A stretch of DNA of 64,000 bases from Tubiluchus corallicola (taxonomy: Eukaryota > Priapulida > Priapulimorpha > Priapulimorphida > Tubiluchidae), in NCBI GenBank assembly GCA_030141605.1, contig JAQGDQ010000084.1:481001-545000 (forward strand). The letters are read 5' to 3'. Positions within the stretch are counted from its first letter, which is position 1, and every line of letters begins with the position of its first letter. This document shows, in pieces, positions 49,701 through 53,815 of the stretch. The notes beneath the pieces were generated by a model. That model did not search any database. It had not been told where the DNA came from and saw only the letters and a list, made by a program, of their open reading frames with translations. The position numbers were made by a program, and so were the translations under genes.

Positions 49701-49904
49701 TATTGCCCGGATGCACATTTTCTCCACTTCCTTTTTGTTAAAAAATGTTTCTACTAACTTGTATTTTTTACGTTTTGTTTTTTTTTGTAGGAAAATATCT
49801 GTCTGTTCCTGGAGACGTGTCACACTTACTTTGGATTAGCGTCCCACTTACTGTTCACACCTGATGACCTTGAAGAGCTCTTTGTAGAAGATTTTAACAG
49901 GCAC
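12135..49904 (+). CDS. LMO7/LIMCH1-type calponin-homology domain gene, first four exons (3' incomplete)
   Basis: Exons 12135-12244 (start ATG at 12143), 25051-25121, 26731-26788 and 49791-49904 join in frame. The joined text runs LALQESQRWIE, then AVTRRKFKTCDFRESLEDGV, then HLLQLLNCIQDDVIDIKDDS, then TPE, then ENICLFLETCHTYFGLASHL and LFTPDDLEELFVEDFNRH. In LMO7 and LIMCH1 the CH domain reads QRWIEAVTG..F...DFR..LENG.LLC.L.N.IKPG...KIN...TPIAGLDNI..FL..C..LGL....LFDP.DLQD. The match holds through the whole order. Known for the family: a single N-terminal CH domain, then coiled coils and a C-terminal LIM domain; actin- or myosin-associated proteins at junctions and stress fibres. Here the last CH helix and all later domains are not found in the window, so LMO7 versus LIMCH1, or an undivided ancestral gene, cannot be told. 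Confidence 0.85.
14155..14515. repeat. Tetranucleotide microsatellite (CTGT/CTAT/CTGC)n
   Basis: About 360 bases made of CTGT, CTAT, CTGC, CCAT steps. A ~66-base segment containing TTTAACTGTCTGCCTGCCTG recurs within it. All reading frames stay open over long stretches because of the base composition; they are not genes. Confidence 0.9.
14788..14831. repeat. Perfect 12-bp inverted repeat (hairpin)
   Basis: GGATGTGCGAAA (14788-14799) and TTTCGCACATCC (14820-14831) are exact reverse complements with a 20-base spacer. It has no tRNA-like B box. Function unknown. Confidence 0.6.
15641..15982 (+). mobile_element. TTAA MITE family A, copy A1 (5'-truncated, extended 3' region)
   Basis: It contains the family's right half: GCTCGCCCGCCGTTAATTAA, TTATTTAATTGTCAGAAAT and AATGGGGTAGGATATGAAAA. 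It then adds about 90 bases (TGTACCAAATTCTTTGGTTT...AACGCAGGATTATTAA) before a second copy of the right end, TTGAAAATGGGGTAATATAT to CTGTCTTCCTTTAA. The same extra sequence follows copy A5. Confidence 0.75.
16382..16436. repeat. Perfect 18-bp inverted repeat (hairpin)
   Basis: TTAATTAATGTTACTGCT (16382-16399) and AGCAGTAACATTAATTAA (16419-16436) are exact reverse complements with a 19-base loop. Confidence 0.75.
16758..17152 (+). mobile_element. MITE family E, copy 2
   Basis: AATAAGCTTTTTCGTAG at the left and AACTGTGAAAAGGCTTATT at the right form the terminal inverted repeat. It has the subterminal pair GGTCAAAGGTTAAGTGTG and ACAGTTAACCTTTGACC. Interior phrases such as GCATCAGTTCAGTAACTT and CAGCATGGGCTGCGAGGCGT match copies 1 and 3. 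Confidence 0.85.
17834..18390. repeat. 62-bp satellite, 9 copies, two alternating variants
   Basis: The unit is built on ACGATCTTTAATTGAAATCG then GTCGG(C/T)ATC(G/T)CATG...AAAAAACACATGTAGAACGATACTG. Variant A has GGCATCGCATGAAG and variant B GGTATCTCATGTCG. The order from left is B A B A B A B B B, so the middle is a 124-bp higher-order repeat. The two right-most units carry GGTTGG and more substitutions, as expected at an array edge. There are no unique spacers between units, so it is not CRISPR-like. Confidence 0.9.
19490..19980 (-). mobile_element. 5'-truncated non-LTR retrotransposon (CR1/L2/Rex-like), 3' end
   Basis: On the minus strand 19980 down to a TAA at 19642-19644 is an open frame of 112 codons: NLHLVLRGRRIQKDLALCYQ, then HREVDVDFGKFFTRV, then RQNHSLKLFEHRTAKVSFGQ, FFLNRVVQIWNSLPAYV and FKSRLYKVNLHKFL. 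The motifs RRx.DL.L.Y.I.., R.R.HS.KL, FF..R....WNSLP and FK..L.. are those of the C-terminal end of CR1-like reverse transcriptases. There is no catalytic part. The 3' UTR extends to about 19490. The intact frame suggests a recent insertion. Confidence 0.85.
20160..20385. repeat. ~16-bp degenerate tandem array (AAAATGGCACAGGTA)n
   Basis: About a dozen copies of a 15-18 base unit such as AAAATGGCACAGGT or AAAACGACACAGGA. The overlapping minus-strand open frames rich in Cys, His, Phe and Pro are products of the array, not genes. Confidence 0.85.
20386..21045. other. Spacer between two opposed 16-bp arrays
   Basis: Contains a run of ten G at about 20411 and unremarkable AT-rich sequence. No gene seen. 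Confidence 0.5.
21046..21305. repeat. ~16-bp array in opposite orientation (GTGCCATTTTTGCC)n
   Basis: The units (TGCCATTTTTGCC, GTGCCATTTTCCTGTGAC) are the reverse complement of the array at 20160-20385. The two arrays lie about 660 bases apart as a loose inverted repeat. Confidence 0.85.
22080..22330 (-). mobile_element. LINE 3' UTR fragment, copy 1
   Basis: 22149-22328 matches 40209-40385 closely (GAATATAGTTACA...GTAATTCATTAGTTAACA...TCAATAACTGGTGTTTAATTC). At 40.4-40.8 kb the match is followed on the minus strand by a retrotransposon C-terminal region, so this is the 3' UTR of the same family. Here the coding part is missing. Confidence 0.6.
24085..24476. mobile_element. hAT-like MITE with ATTCGAAT-rich ends
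   Basis: Left end TAGGGGTGAGCAT..., right end in reverse CCCTAGGGAAGTGCATGGAA. Both subterminal regions are packed with TTCGAATCG-type palindromic steps (24108-24215 and 24398-24460). Both are typical of small hAT elements. The target duplication is not clear. Confidence 0.5.
25051..25121 (+). CDS. CH gene exon 2
   Basis: The acceptor CTTTTTTGTAG ends at 25050 and the donor TTACA|GTAAGTATG (near consensus) starts at 25122. 71 bases from phase 0 give AVTRRKFKTCDFRESLEDGV, then HLL plus two bases of Gln. In LMO7 and LIMCH1 the same place reads AVTGKKFGNKDFRAALENGV or a close variant. F-x(4)-F-R-x-x-L-E-x-G-V is the CH signature after the first helix. Confidence 0.88.
25122..26730 (+). other. 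CH gene intron 2 (1.6 kb)
   Basis: GT...AG intron. It holds repeat family B (25540-26110) and a TA-rich run (26588-26610). The open frames at 25242-25463 and 26520-26702 are unsupported. Confidence 0.7.
25540..26110 (+). mobile_element. Repeat family B, copy 1 (unclassified, probably MITE)
   Basis: 25600-25945 matches the reverse complement of about 50360-50675: ATATCGTACTCGC, TTTGTTTGTTTTCATTTTAA, TTACATGACGTCATATACGC, ATGTCCCAAAAACCTTCCAT, ACTAACCAAAAAA. The right part (25930-26110; TTTGAAATGACTTATCTTTA) matches 60090-60245. It carries a TGACGTCA palindrome at 25686-25693. The ends are not defined. Confidence 0.65.
26731..26788 (+). CDS. CH gene exon 3
   Basis: The acceptor TTCTAATTTCAG ends at 26730 and the donor CCTGAG|GTAATT starts at 26789. 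The first base completes Gln; 19 codons follow: LLNCIQDDVIDIKDDSTPE, ending in phase 0. In LMO7/LIMCH1 the same place reads LLN.IKPG...KIN....TP. This covers the central CH helix and the loop after it. Confidence 0.85.
26928..27533 (+). mobile_element. TTAA MITE family A, copy A2 (full length)
   Basis: Starts TTAAAGCAAAACTGGACCCA and ends ATCATCCTGCCTTCCTTTGA. It carries all family landmarks in order: TTAAACTGTAGG, TACATGCATTTTGC, AGGTGCTGTACCTCTC, CATGCGTGAGCACA, GTACTTCAATTTTCGCTTT, TTGTGATGTCATCAATAG, TTGAAAATGGGGTAGCATAT. No coding capacity. Confidence 0.88.
27684..27917. repeat. Imperfect ~85-bp direct duplication
   Basis: 27684-27762 and 27825-27917 share TTCTAATGG(A/G)TTTAACAAAT, CACTGTTTGACAGCTG and CACCTCGTATTCTGGCTAAC, with a 14-base insertion in the second copy. 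Confidence 0.7.
28930..28947. promoter_or_regulatory. 18-bp perfect palindrome around a CRE (TGACGTCA)
   Basis: TATTGTGACGTCACAATA equals its own reverse complement. TGACGTCA is the full binding site of CREB/ATF factors. It is not part of a recognised MITE. Confidence 0.45.
30119..30746 (-). mobile_element. TTAA MITE family A, copy A3 (full length, minus)
   Basis: Reverse complement of the family. The left edge AAAGAAAGATAGGATAATTT is the family's right end. The right side CAGTTTAAGATTGGGTCTG to TTAA at 30743-30746 is its left end. All interior landmarks are present. Confidence 0.85.
31722..31795. repeat. (ATT)n microsatellite, about 24 copies
   Basis: Uninterrupted ATT steps. The minus-strand poly-Asn open frame across it is an artefact. 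Confidence 0.95.
31968..32501 (-). mobile_element. TTAA MITE family C, copy C1 (minus)
   Basis: The left edge AAAGGAAAGAACAATTCACT matches the family's right end. The right edge CAGAAAGTTTGACCTTTCCT ends in TTAA at 32498-32501. It shares ATTCACTTGAAAAT(T)ATGACG and TTTCCGTAAGCGCGC-type phrases with copy C3. The first TTA of the left TTAA is lost. Confidence 0.8.
32615..32735. repeat. 28-bp tandem repeat, about 4 copies
   Basis: The unit is CTATTTCATTTATTTGTATT plus TTATTGTA. AT-rich open frames through it are not genes. Confidence 0.85.
33087..33515 (-). mobile_element. pogo/Tigger-like MITE, copy 2 (inverted)
   Basis: Starts CAGTGTTCCCTCGCTACTTC directly after a (TA)n run and ends with GAGGGAACATTG. 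The interior is the reverse complement of 2876-3305. It has lost a few bases of the right-end inverted repeat by substitution. Confidence 0.8.
34041..35017. repeat. 36-bp minisatellite, about 27 copies
   Basis: The unit is GAATGTAGAGAGGAGTTAGA plus ATAACCGCAAGACCGT with point variants. Because 36 is a multiple of three, minus-strand frames stay open: one gives 250 codons of a 12-residue repeat (SNSSLHSWSCSY-like) and a second gives 136 codons of a different 12-residue repeat. No start context, splice sites or known domain; I read it as a non-coding minisatellite. The left part (34041-34300) uses a 72-bp double unit in which the GAGAGAAGTT and GCGGAATTAG variants alternate. Confidence 0.9.
35018..35047. 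repeat. Inverted copy of the 36-bp unit at the array end
   Basis: CTACATTCATGGTCTTGTGG then TTGCCCTAA is the reverse complement of the array unit (TTAG.GCAACC.CAAGACCATGAATGTAG), directly after the last direct unit. Confidence 0.8.
35696..35762 (+). CDS. Possible 67-base exon (unassigned)
   Basis: A good acceptor (TACTCCTGTCTTCAG, ending 35695) and donor (GAAAG|GTGAAC at 35763) bound an open segment. One frame reads DFDQLCLEINASAETWLSRI. If followed by 36101-36134 the frame stays open. It does not fit into the CH domain, and I recognise no family. It could be chance, a cassette exon of the CH gene or part of another transcript. Confidence 0.2.
36101..36134 (+). CDS. Possible 34-base exon (unassigned)
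   Basis: The acceptor CTGTTGTTTCAG ends at 36100 and the donor TTCAG|GTAACA starts at 36135, with a second GTGAGC donor 14 bases later. Joined to 35696-35762 in the open frame it would add SPGSTRVGGNVQ and end in phase 0. The surrounding 36050-36200 is richer in GC and CpG than average. Support is motifs only. Confidence 0.2.
36671..36846. repeat. 44-bp tandem repeat, 4 copies
   Basis: AGTACCAAAACTGAGCTCTG plus AGATTGTAAATATGTTATTT plus TACT, nearly identical in copies starting at 36671, 36715, 36759 and 36803, so recent. Confidence 0.95.
37932..38030. repeat. (TTG/CTG)n trinucleotide microsatellite
   Basis: About 33 steps of GTT/GCT with one TAT. The poly-Cys (+) and poly-Gln (-) open frames through it have no other support. 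Confidence 0.95.
38100..38481 (+). mobile_element. MITE family E, copy 3
   Basis: AGTAGTTTCGTTGTGCGCAT at the left, then GGTCAAAGGTTAAGTGTAC, GCATCAGTTCAGCAACTTCA, CAGCATGGGCTGCGAGGC-type phrases and CTTAACCTCTGACC. It ends GGAAAAGGCTCATT. The outer left inverted repeat is decayed. Confidence 0.8.
38559..38717. repeat. 53-bp tandem repeat, 3 copies
   Basis: TATTGAAAGAAGAAACACGA plus AAGTTTCAATTTCATTTTCA plus TCAGTAGTGTGGG repeated three times with few changes. Confidence 0.95.
39236..39704 (+). mobile_element. TTAA MITE family A, copy A4 (internal deletion)
   Basis: Left end TTAAAGCAACACCGGAGCCA. At about 39567 the sequence jumps from GAGCACAGCGGTAAATTT to GCCCGCCATTAATTAAG, losing about 140 bases of the family. 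Right end CATCCTGCCTTCG. Confidence 0.85.
40209..40850 (-). mobile_element. Non-LTR retrotransposon 3' end with Cys/His motif, frameshifted
   Basis: On the minus strand from about 40815: PNYNDDRSNQISTNRFIANF, TQLKRDLFSRNIIDDPSCRC and then NNSTES. After a run of ten C it continues in another frame with FLECPNYDIHRTLLLHQL and so on to a stop near 40439. The pattern C-x-C...(H)..FLECPxYxxxR after LxxDLFxxxIxxDPxC is the terminal Cys/His region of I/Jockey/R1-type LINE proteins. The 3' UTR at 40209-40385 matches 22149-22328. Confidence 0.7.
42287..42859 (+). mobile_element. TTAA MITE family A, copy A5
   Basis: Best-preserved left end: TTAAAGGAAAACCGGATCCA. The right end is replaced by GATCGTTTTGCTTTAA and then the same extra sequence as in A1 (CACCAAATTCTTTGGTTTCG ... 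GACGCAGGATTATTAA, to about 42925). Carries TGACGTCA at 42703-42710. Confidence 0.85.
43902..44519 (+). mobile_element. TTAA MITE family A, copy A6 (full length)
   Basis: TTAAAACAAAACCGGTTCCA at the left, CATCCTGTCTTCTTTTAA at the right; all family landmarks present. Confidence 0.9.
44520..44632 (+). pseudogene. Short open segment with poly(A) signal, unrecognised
   Basis: Directly after MITE A6 the frame reads NRNGCCDGLKKHVILNRFFR then NQKEDDNYIPSDNDLS and a stop at 44630-44632, followed at once by AATAAA (44633-44638). The composition looks more protein-like than neighbouring chance frames. I do not recognise it. It may be the tail of a gene or transposase cut off by the MITE, or chance. 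Confidence 0.2.
45288..46265. repeat. 51-bp satellite, about 19 copies, with ~351-bp higher-order duplication
   Basis: The unit is GGGCACATTAACAGTTGCAA plus CAACGAATATCTCAAAGCTG plus CATTGTAAGAT. The block around 45548-45880 is repeated around 45899-46230 (period about 351, measured between the two AGACAGCATTCACAGTTGC variants at 45791 and 46142). 51 is a multiple of three, so minus-strand frames stay open with a 17-residue repeat; not a gene. Confidence 0.93.
46266..46796 (-). mobile_element. 5S rRNA-headed SINE-like unit (SINE3 type) or 5S-bearing repeat
   Basis: The minus strand begins with a 5S rRNA-like sequence (46796-46671) and continues for about 400 bases of moderately GC-rich, non-coding sequence to about 46266, where the 51-bp array starts. 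A 5S head plus unique body is the design of SINE3-class elements; the body could not be matched to a named SINE core. No A-rich tail is visible; the array's CATTGTTGCAACTGTTAATG follows the end directly. The open frames across the body on both strands have no recognised protein. Confidence 0.55.
46671..46796 (-). rRNA. 5S rRNA-like sequence (diverged, probably not a functional rRNA gene)
   Basis: Read on the minus strand: ATCTACGGCCATACCACG, CTCGTCTGATCACC, GAAGTTAACC, TTAGTACTTGAATGGGTGAC and CGCCTAGGAATACCAGGTGC then TGTAGGC. This is colinear with metazoan 5S rRNA from its 5' end (GUCUACGGCCAUACC) to its 3' end (GGUGCUGUAGGC). The internal control region is recognisable, but the central part has several changes and the whole is about 126 bases instead of 120. 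The changes and the fused downstream body favour a SINE head or pseudogene. Confidence 0.75.
47589..48205 (+). mobile_element. TTAA MITE family A, copy A7 (full length)
   Basis: TTAA at both edges (47589-47592 and 48202-48205). Left TTAAAACAAAACGGGACCCA; right ATCACCTTGTCTTCCTTTAA. All interior landmarks present. 617 bases, a good reference copy for the family length. Confidence 0.92.
48660..49295 (+). mobile_element. Non-LTR retrotransposon 3' end, copy 1 (plus, open frame)
   Basis: An open frame to TAA at 49112-49114 gives TTWNVAIRKLWKQPYRTHKY, then LKFYVACKNSSNSIITFIVK, then FNLHKIVIESNVTLEDVFRN and a LAKYCISCIENRNF-like end. W..A.RKLW.LPYRTH, followed by RF.KFY...K.SN..I...., is the post-reverse-transcriptase region of a widespread invertebrate LINE type. 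The 3' UTR contains (TTG)n and the end is AATAAATGACGTTACTAATA plus ATAATAAG. The 5' part of the element is missing. Copy 2 lies inverted at 50760-51260. Confidence 0.75.
49791..49904 (+). CDS. CH gene exon 4
   Basis: The acceptor TTTTTTTTTTGTAG ends at 49790. From phase 0 it reads ENICLFLETCHTYFGLASHL then LFTPDDLEELFVEDFNRH. In LMO7/LIMCH1 this is DNI..FL..C..LGL....LFDP.DLQD. I place the donor at CAC|GTATTC (49905), which keeps phase 0; a GC donor at AACAG|GCACGT (49901) is the alternative. An unrelated repeat starts 3-5 bases after the exon end. The LGL of the family is FGL here. The final CH helix must be on a later exon. Confidence 0.85.
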
Positions 49905-49906
49905 GT

Positions 49907-50360
49907 ATTCAATTCAATTCAAATTTTTATTTCGGTAACTAAGACCGTATAAAATACAAGTACTATACTAAAACGTAATAAAATACTACAAAATAAAAAT
50001 TACAAAAGTAAATATATATATATACAAGGTTAGGTAAATTAAAAACTAGATAAATTTTAGAGGCTAGTTATGTAATAAATCGTTCCGTTTCACAAAAAAG
50101 CGAGACTTGACTAGTCTACGTGAGTTAATAATAGTAGTTATAATACTATTGCCAGTGTACAGTACTAACCTATTTCGAAAGCTATAACATGACCTTCTGC
50201 GAATATGACTAGCATTGTTTTGCAATGTCGTATTGAAACGTTTAAGCAAAACTCACTGTTCAACACTATACGTTTTTATAAGCTTAACAAACAGGTCGAT
50301 AGATGTCGCCAGCAATGTGTCATTGTTTCTGTACTTTGATTTAATTTACTACATGTTTTA
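49907..50360 (-). mobile_element. Unclassified repeat with (ATTCA)n tail abutting exon 4
   Basis: Starts ATTCAATTCAATTCAAATTT, a short tandem tail of the kind found at 3' ends of LINEs. A minus-strand frame (50249-50064) reads MLKRFNTTLQNNASHIRRRS then CYSFRNRLVLYTGN, which looks like a repeat-encoded protein end, but I cannot name the family. The high-coordinate border, where repeat family B begins, is approximate. Confidence 0.5.
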
Positions 50361-50700
50361 TGTTGTCAATAAGATTAAAAATACGTTTTTTGGTTAGTGA
50401 GTGGCACACCCTAGAGAGTAAGCCAGTGACATTTTACCAATTTGCACGAACATTTTAAATTATTATTTCTAGTGACATAAGTCTTTTCAGCAGGTAAGCG
50501 AAATGCAAAGTAATATAACTTTGCATGGAAAGTTTTTTGGGACATTGCCTTTTCTTCCCCTGATTTACGTTGTGCATATATGACGTCATGTAAAGGCGTC
50601 ATGGTAACAGTACTGCGGGAAATTTAAAATGAAAACAAACAAAAAATTCTTTTAACGCGAGTACGATAAGCGATTAGCGAATTCCCTCTTTAGGAAGTCG
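50360..50700 (-). mobile_element. Repeat family B, copy 2 (minus)
   Basis: Reverse complement of 25600-25945 with about 85% similarity by eye: TTTTTTGGTTAGTG, GACATTGCCTTTTCTTCCCC, TATGACGTCATGTAAAGGCG, TTTAAAATGAAAACAAACAA, GCGAGTACGATA. TGACGTCA is at 50581-50588. Confidence 0.7.
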
Positions 50701-50727
50701 TATACATGCATTCGTCTCTTATACGTC
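50687..50727. repeat. ~40-bp direct repeat, left copy
   Basis: TTTAGGAAGTCGTATACATG then CATTCGTCTCTTATACGTCAA. The partner at about 51355-51395 reads TTTAGGAAGTCGTGTATATA then CATTCGTCTCTGATATGTCAA. They flank LINE copy 2. Confidence 0.75.
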
Positions 50728-50759
50728 AATACCCTCTTGTCCCATGTGATTACTAAGAT

Positions 50760-51260
50760 TATTTATTTTTGAACATACATGTACAGTTAAGTTATGTAAG
50801 TGGTTCAATTAAAAAAAGTTGGTAAACTGGCAGTAAAAGTAAGAACAAATAGTAAACAGTGACAACAACAACAAAAACAAGCACTGATGTTATTTACATA
50901 CAAGAAAACAAAGCAATTAATTTAAAAAGACACCACATATTCTAACATTTCTCTCAACTGATACTTCAATAAAAAATTAAAATTCCTGTTTTCAATACAA
51001 CTTATAAAATCTTTTGCTAAGTTTATTGTCATTAGCTGAATGGAACTTACCTCACATGTTTTTTACCATTTTACGAGATAATACATGAAAATTTCTAAAT
51101 ACATCTTCTAAAGTAGCATTATTTTCCATAACAATTTTACACAAGTTGAAACCCATTATTAGGTTACGACATGTACTGTGTGCTTGGCTAAGTTAATTAT
51201 CGAGTTACTACTATTTTTAAATGCTACATAGAATTTAAGAAACCGTTTTGTAAAATGCTT
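50760..51260 (-). mobile_element. Non-LTR retrotransposon 3' end, copy 2 (minus, decayed)
   Basis: Reverse complement of 48775-49290 at high identity, including the AATTAATTGCTTTGTT, TGTTGTTGTTGTCACTG and AATTGAACCACTTA phrases of the 3' UTR and the RFLKFYVAFKNSSNSIINLA and CIENRNFNFLLKYQLREMLE protein motifs. The frame is broken by shifts and stops. Exon 4 lies between the two copies. Confidence 0.85.
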
Positions 51261-51818
51261 ACTAGGCTGAACGAAAAAGAATATTATTATATGAGTATAT
51301 AATATATATGAATATTGCATAATCATGACTGATACATCGGCGACCGAAGTTCTTTTTAGGAAGTCGTGTATATACATTCGTCTCTGATATGTCAAGTATC
51401 TTAGTAATCATTGGTCGATCCATCAGCCGTAACATCATCTATACAGATATAATTACAAGGGCGCATTGCTCCAGTAAACAGCAATAAGACTGCCCTAGTA
51501 ATTGTAGCAGTAGTAGTTGGAATTTTTGTGCTAAACGAATTCAAAGGTCATCAGCCCTTGCTAAATTGGCCACTCATTTTATTCATTATAGGCGATTTGT
51601 TTGTCAGCCATTTTTGTCTTTGTCTGCCCCTGTTTAAAGTTATGTCCAATTATAATTAACTCAGCAAGGTCAGTGTTGTCGTATTGCAGTGGGAAATAGG
51701 AGATATCCGCCCAGTGTGTTGTTTGCTTTTTCTGTTCAGTGTAACAATCGTTATGGAGTCTCTTCTGGTTTTTCGTATTTGATGTTCTGCAATAAACCGT
51801 CCATGGGACATATGTTTC

Positions 51819-52333
51819 TTAAAGGAAAGGTTAAGCCATCTGGGAAGTTAGGTTTATTTCAACGTTTGCAAAGAATGTTGGAGGGTTTAATAAAACTGCG
51901 CCTCGTGTAAGCGCCTCGTGTAATTACTAAAATTGAACCGTAAAGTCGATATCACTTCGTGCTTGGACGCTCCCATTTTCAATGCCCATTCTTCCACCAA
52001 TGACGTCATTCGTCCTGAAGAAAAGTAGCGCACTGTCAGTCTTCGTCAAAAGTATAATATGTTTTTGAAACATTAGATAGGTAATTTTGTAACATTAGCT
52101 GCAGCAGTTTGAATTAGTTTAAGCACAAATTCCACCAGTTACGTCATATAATTTTCAAATGAATGGCGGCTGCCATGGCGTCCTGATGTTCTGCACAGCG
52201 GTAGTATAAATTAACTTCACGCTTTAAAGACAGTATTTTTTTACAATTTTTTTTAATTATGTTTTTCTAAGTTCATGTGATAAAATAAAACAGCAAAAGA
52301 AACCCAAGGTGCGCACTGACTTCTTTTCTTTAA
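51819..52333 (+). mobile_element. TTAA MITE family C, copy C2
   Basis: TTAA at both edges. Left TTAAAGGAAAGGTTAAGCCA; right, reversed, TTAAAGAAAAGAAGTCAGTG. Carries CACCAATGACGTCATTCGTC, a CCAAT box fused to a CRE palindrome (TGACGTCA at 52001-52008). 515 bases. Confidence 0.9.
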
Positions 52334-52718
52334 GGCATTTTATTTACCGTTTTCAAAGATGCTTGTTGCAAGGTACATTATTTGCATTATTTTATTTTAC
52401 TGAAATTAAATAATAAATAAATAAATAAATAATCAAAAAAATTGTGATATGTGTACACTATTTTTATATACGTGTACTAGGTATATGATATGTATCTAAG
52501 TCTTAATTTATTTTTTCGTATAAACAGAAATATAATACGTCAAATATATCGGCATATGTAATGTCTGTCAATGTAAGTGTAATGTATGGGAAATCTTCAT
52601 ACTGCCAAATTTATGGGAAATCTTCACCCCCGTACAACGTATTTTCGTTAAAATTCGATTAAATTTTCATGGAATCTCCGTAAAATCTGTGTATTTCGTT
52701 AAATGCACTATTCTTTCG

Positions 52719-53269
52719 TTAAAGGAAGACCACACGATTGTTTAGATTCAATCTCATAATAATTTACTGTCTCAAATATACGTTTTCTTGTCTATAAAAG
52801 TTAACAATTGTTTCTTATATTTGAATAATTAGCTTAGAAAGTTAATTAATGGCAATCGAACACAACTATTTCTTACGTCAGAAACTAACCACGGTTTGTG
52901 CAATGGCAGGCATCTCCCCTTGCGCGTCAAGCACGTTTGCCTAAGTGTTACTGTTTATACGCATGATGTCACGAAAATGGGCTGTACGTCACATGACGTC
53001 AGAAACTAACACTGCAGTTCATGATCATGGTTATCACTGTACCGCCTTCTATTTGTCGGACACGCGAATGTGACAAAAAGGCGCCGCTGCCAATCTTAGT
53101 AGATTCACTGAGCCACGCGTAGCTTTGAAAGTTTAACGAAGTTTGAGTATCCGTGGTAATTATTATTTGATCTAAGCTTTGATTTAAAAAAAGCTATTGT
53201 AGTTTTCCATATTTTAGAGCATTCTTTATTCTGAACTCATGTTTACACAATCATCCGGTTTTCCTTTAA
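52719..53269. mobile_element. TTAA MITE family D
   Basis: TTAA at 52719-52722 and 53266-53269. Left end TTAAAGGAAGACCACACGAT; right end reversed TTAAAGGAAAACCGGATGAT. The interior is unlike families A and C except for CRE-like motifs (ACATGACGTCAGAAACTAAC around 52994-53001, and ACGTCAGAAACTAACCACGG earlier). Only one copy is in the window. Confidence 0.82.
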
Positions 53270-53399
53270 AATCGGTAAGTATTCGAAGAAACCGAATTAT
53301 GCACGTATCGTGTTAGAGCTTCTTTACCTCTGCTTAGTAGTGTATAGCACCATCTATTTGGAAAGCCTGTCTTTTGTTAGTGTAACATAGCAAAGTTTG

Positions 53400-53706
53400 C
53401 AAGCTGTTGGCGTACACTTTCACAGAACATGTGCATTCTCGCTTCACGTGGTTGAAGACCCCGATGTGAGATTCCTCCCTCCTGCACTCGGGTGGGTCGG
53501 TTTACATTCACTGGTTTCATCGCAGCGGCGGCGTATGCACGCTGTTTTCGTTTCACTTTCCCACATGAGACTACAGAGAGTTGTTCAGCACGTGCAGGCT
53601 GCTGCTGCTGATGCTGACGCTTCATTCACTGTTTGATACCCTGCCGTCGTTCGCTAGTTTATTATCTGTTAGTTGAAGCCTTACAATGTGTACAGTTTCT
53701 ACGCTG
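53400..53706 (+). promoter_or_regulatory. Possible alternative promoter and first exon
   Basis: A patch richer in GC and CpG than its flanks ends in TTACA-ATG-TGTACAGTTTCTACGCTG|GTGAGTATT. The ATG at 53686 opens seven codons (MCTVSTL), and the donor is near consensus and leaves phase 0, the same phase as exon 4 of the CH gene. LMO7/LIMCH1 genes are known to make isoforms lacking the CH domain from internal promoters, which is what a first exon here would do. The longer open frames across the patch on both strands (53377-53636) are not recognised. Inference only. Confidence 0.28.
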
Positions 53707-53815
53707 GTGAGTATTGACTTCTGCATGGCTTGTATTTCTTCATTTTAAAGGTTGTAAATTTTCATTGTTTGCTTATAACATCTACTGATTCAAGTCAGTT
53801 TTTATTACAGGCACA

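Larger units (their letters stand above)
26789..49790 (+). other. CH gene intron 3 (23 kb)
   Basis: GT...AG intron between exons of matching phase 0. It holds TTAA MITEs A2-A7 and C1, a pogo-like MITE, MITE E3, arrays with 3-, 28-, 36-, 44-, 51- and 53-bp units, a 5S-headed SINE-like unit, two LINE ends and two weak exon candidates (35696-35762, 36101-36134). Stretches where I recognise nothing: 27930-30110, 30750-31700, 35050-35690, 36250-36660, 36850-37930, 38720-39230, 40900-42280, 42930-43900, 44640-45280 and 46800-47580. Confidence 0.7.
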
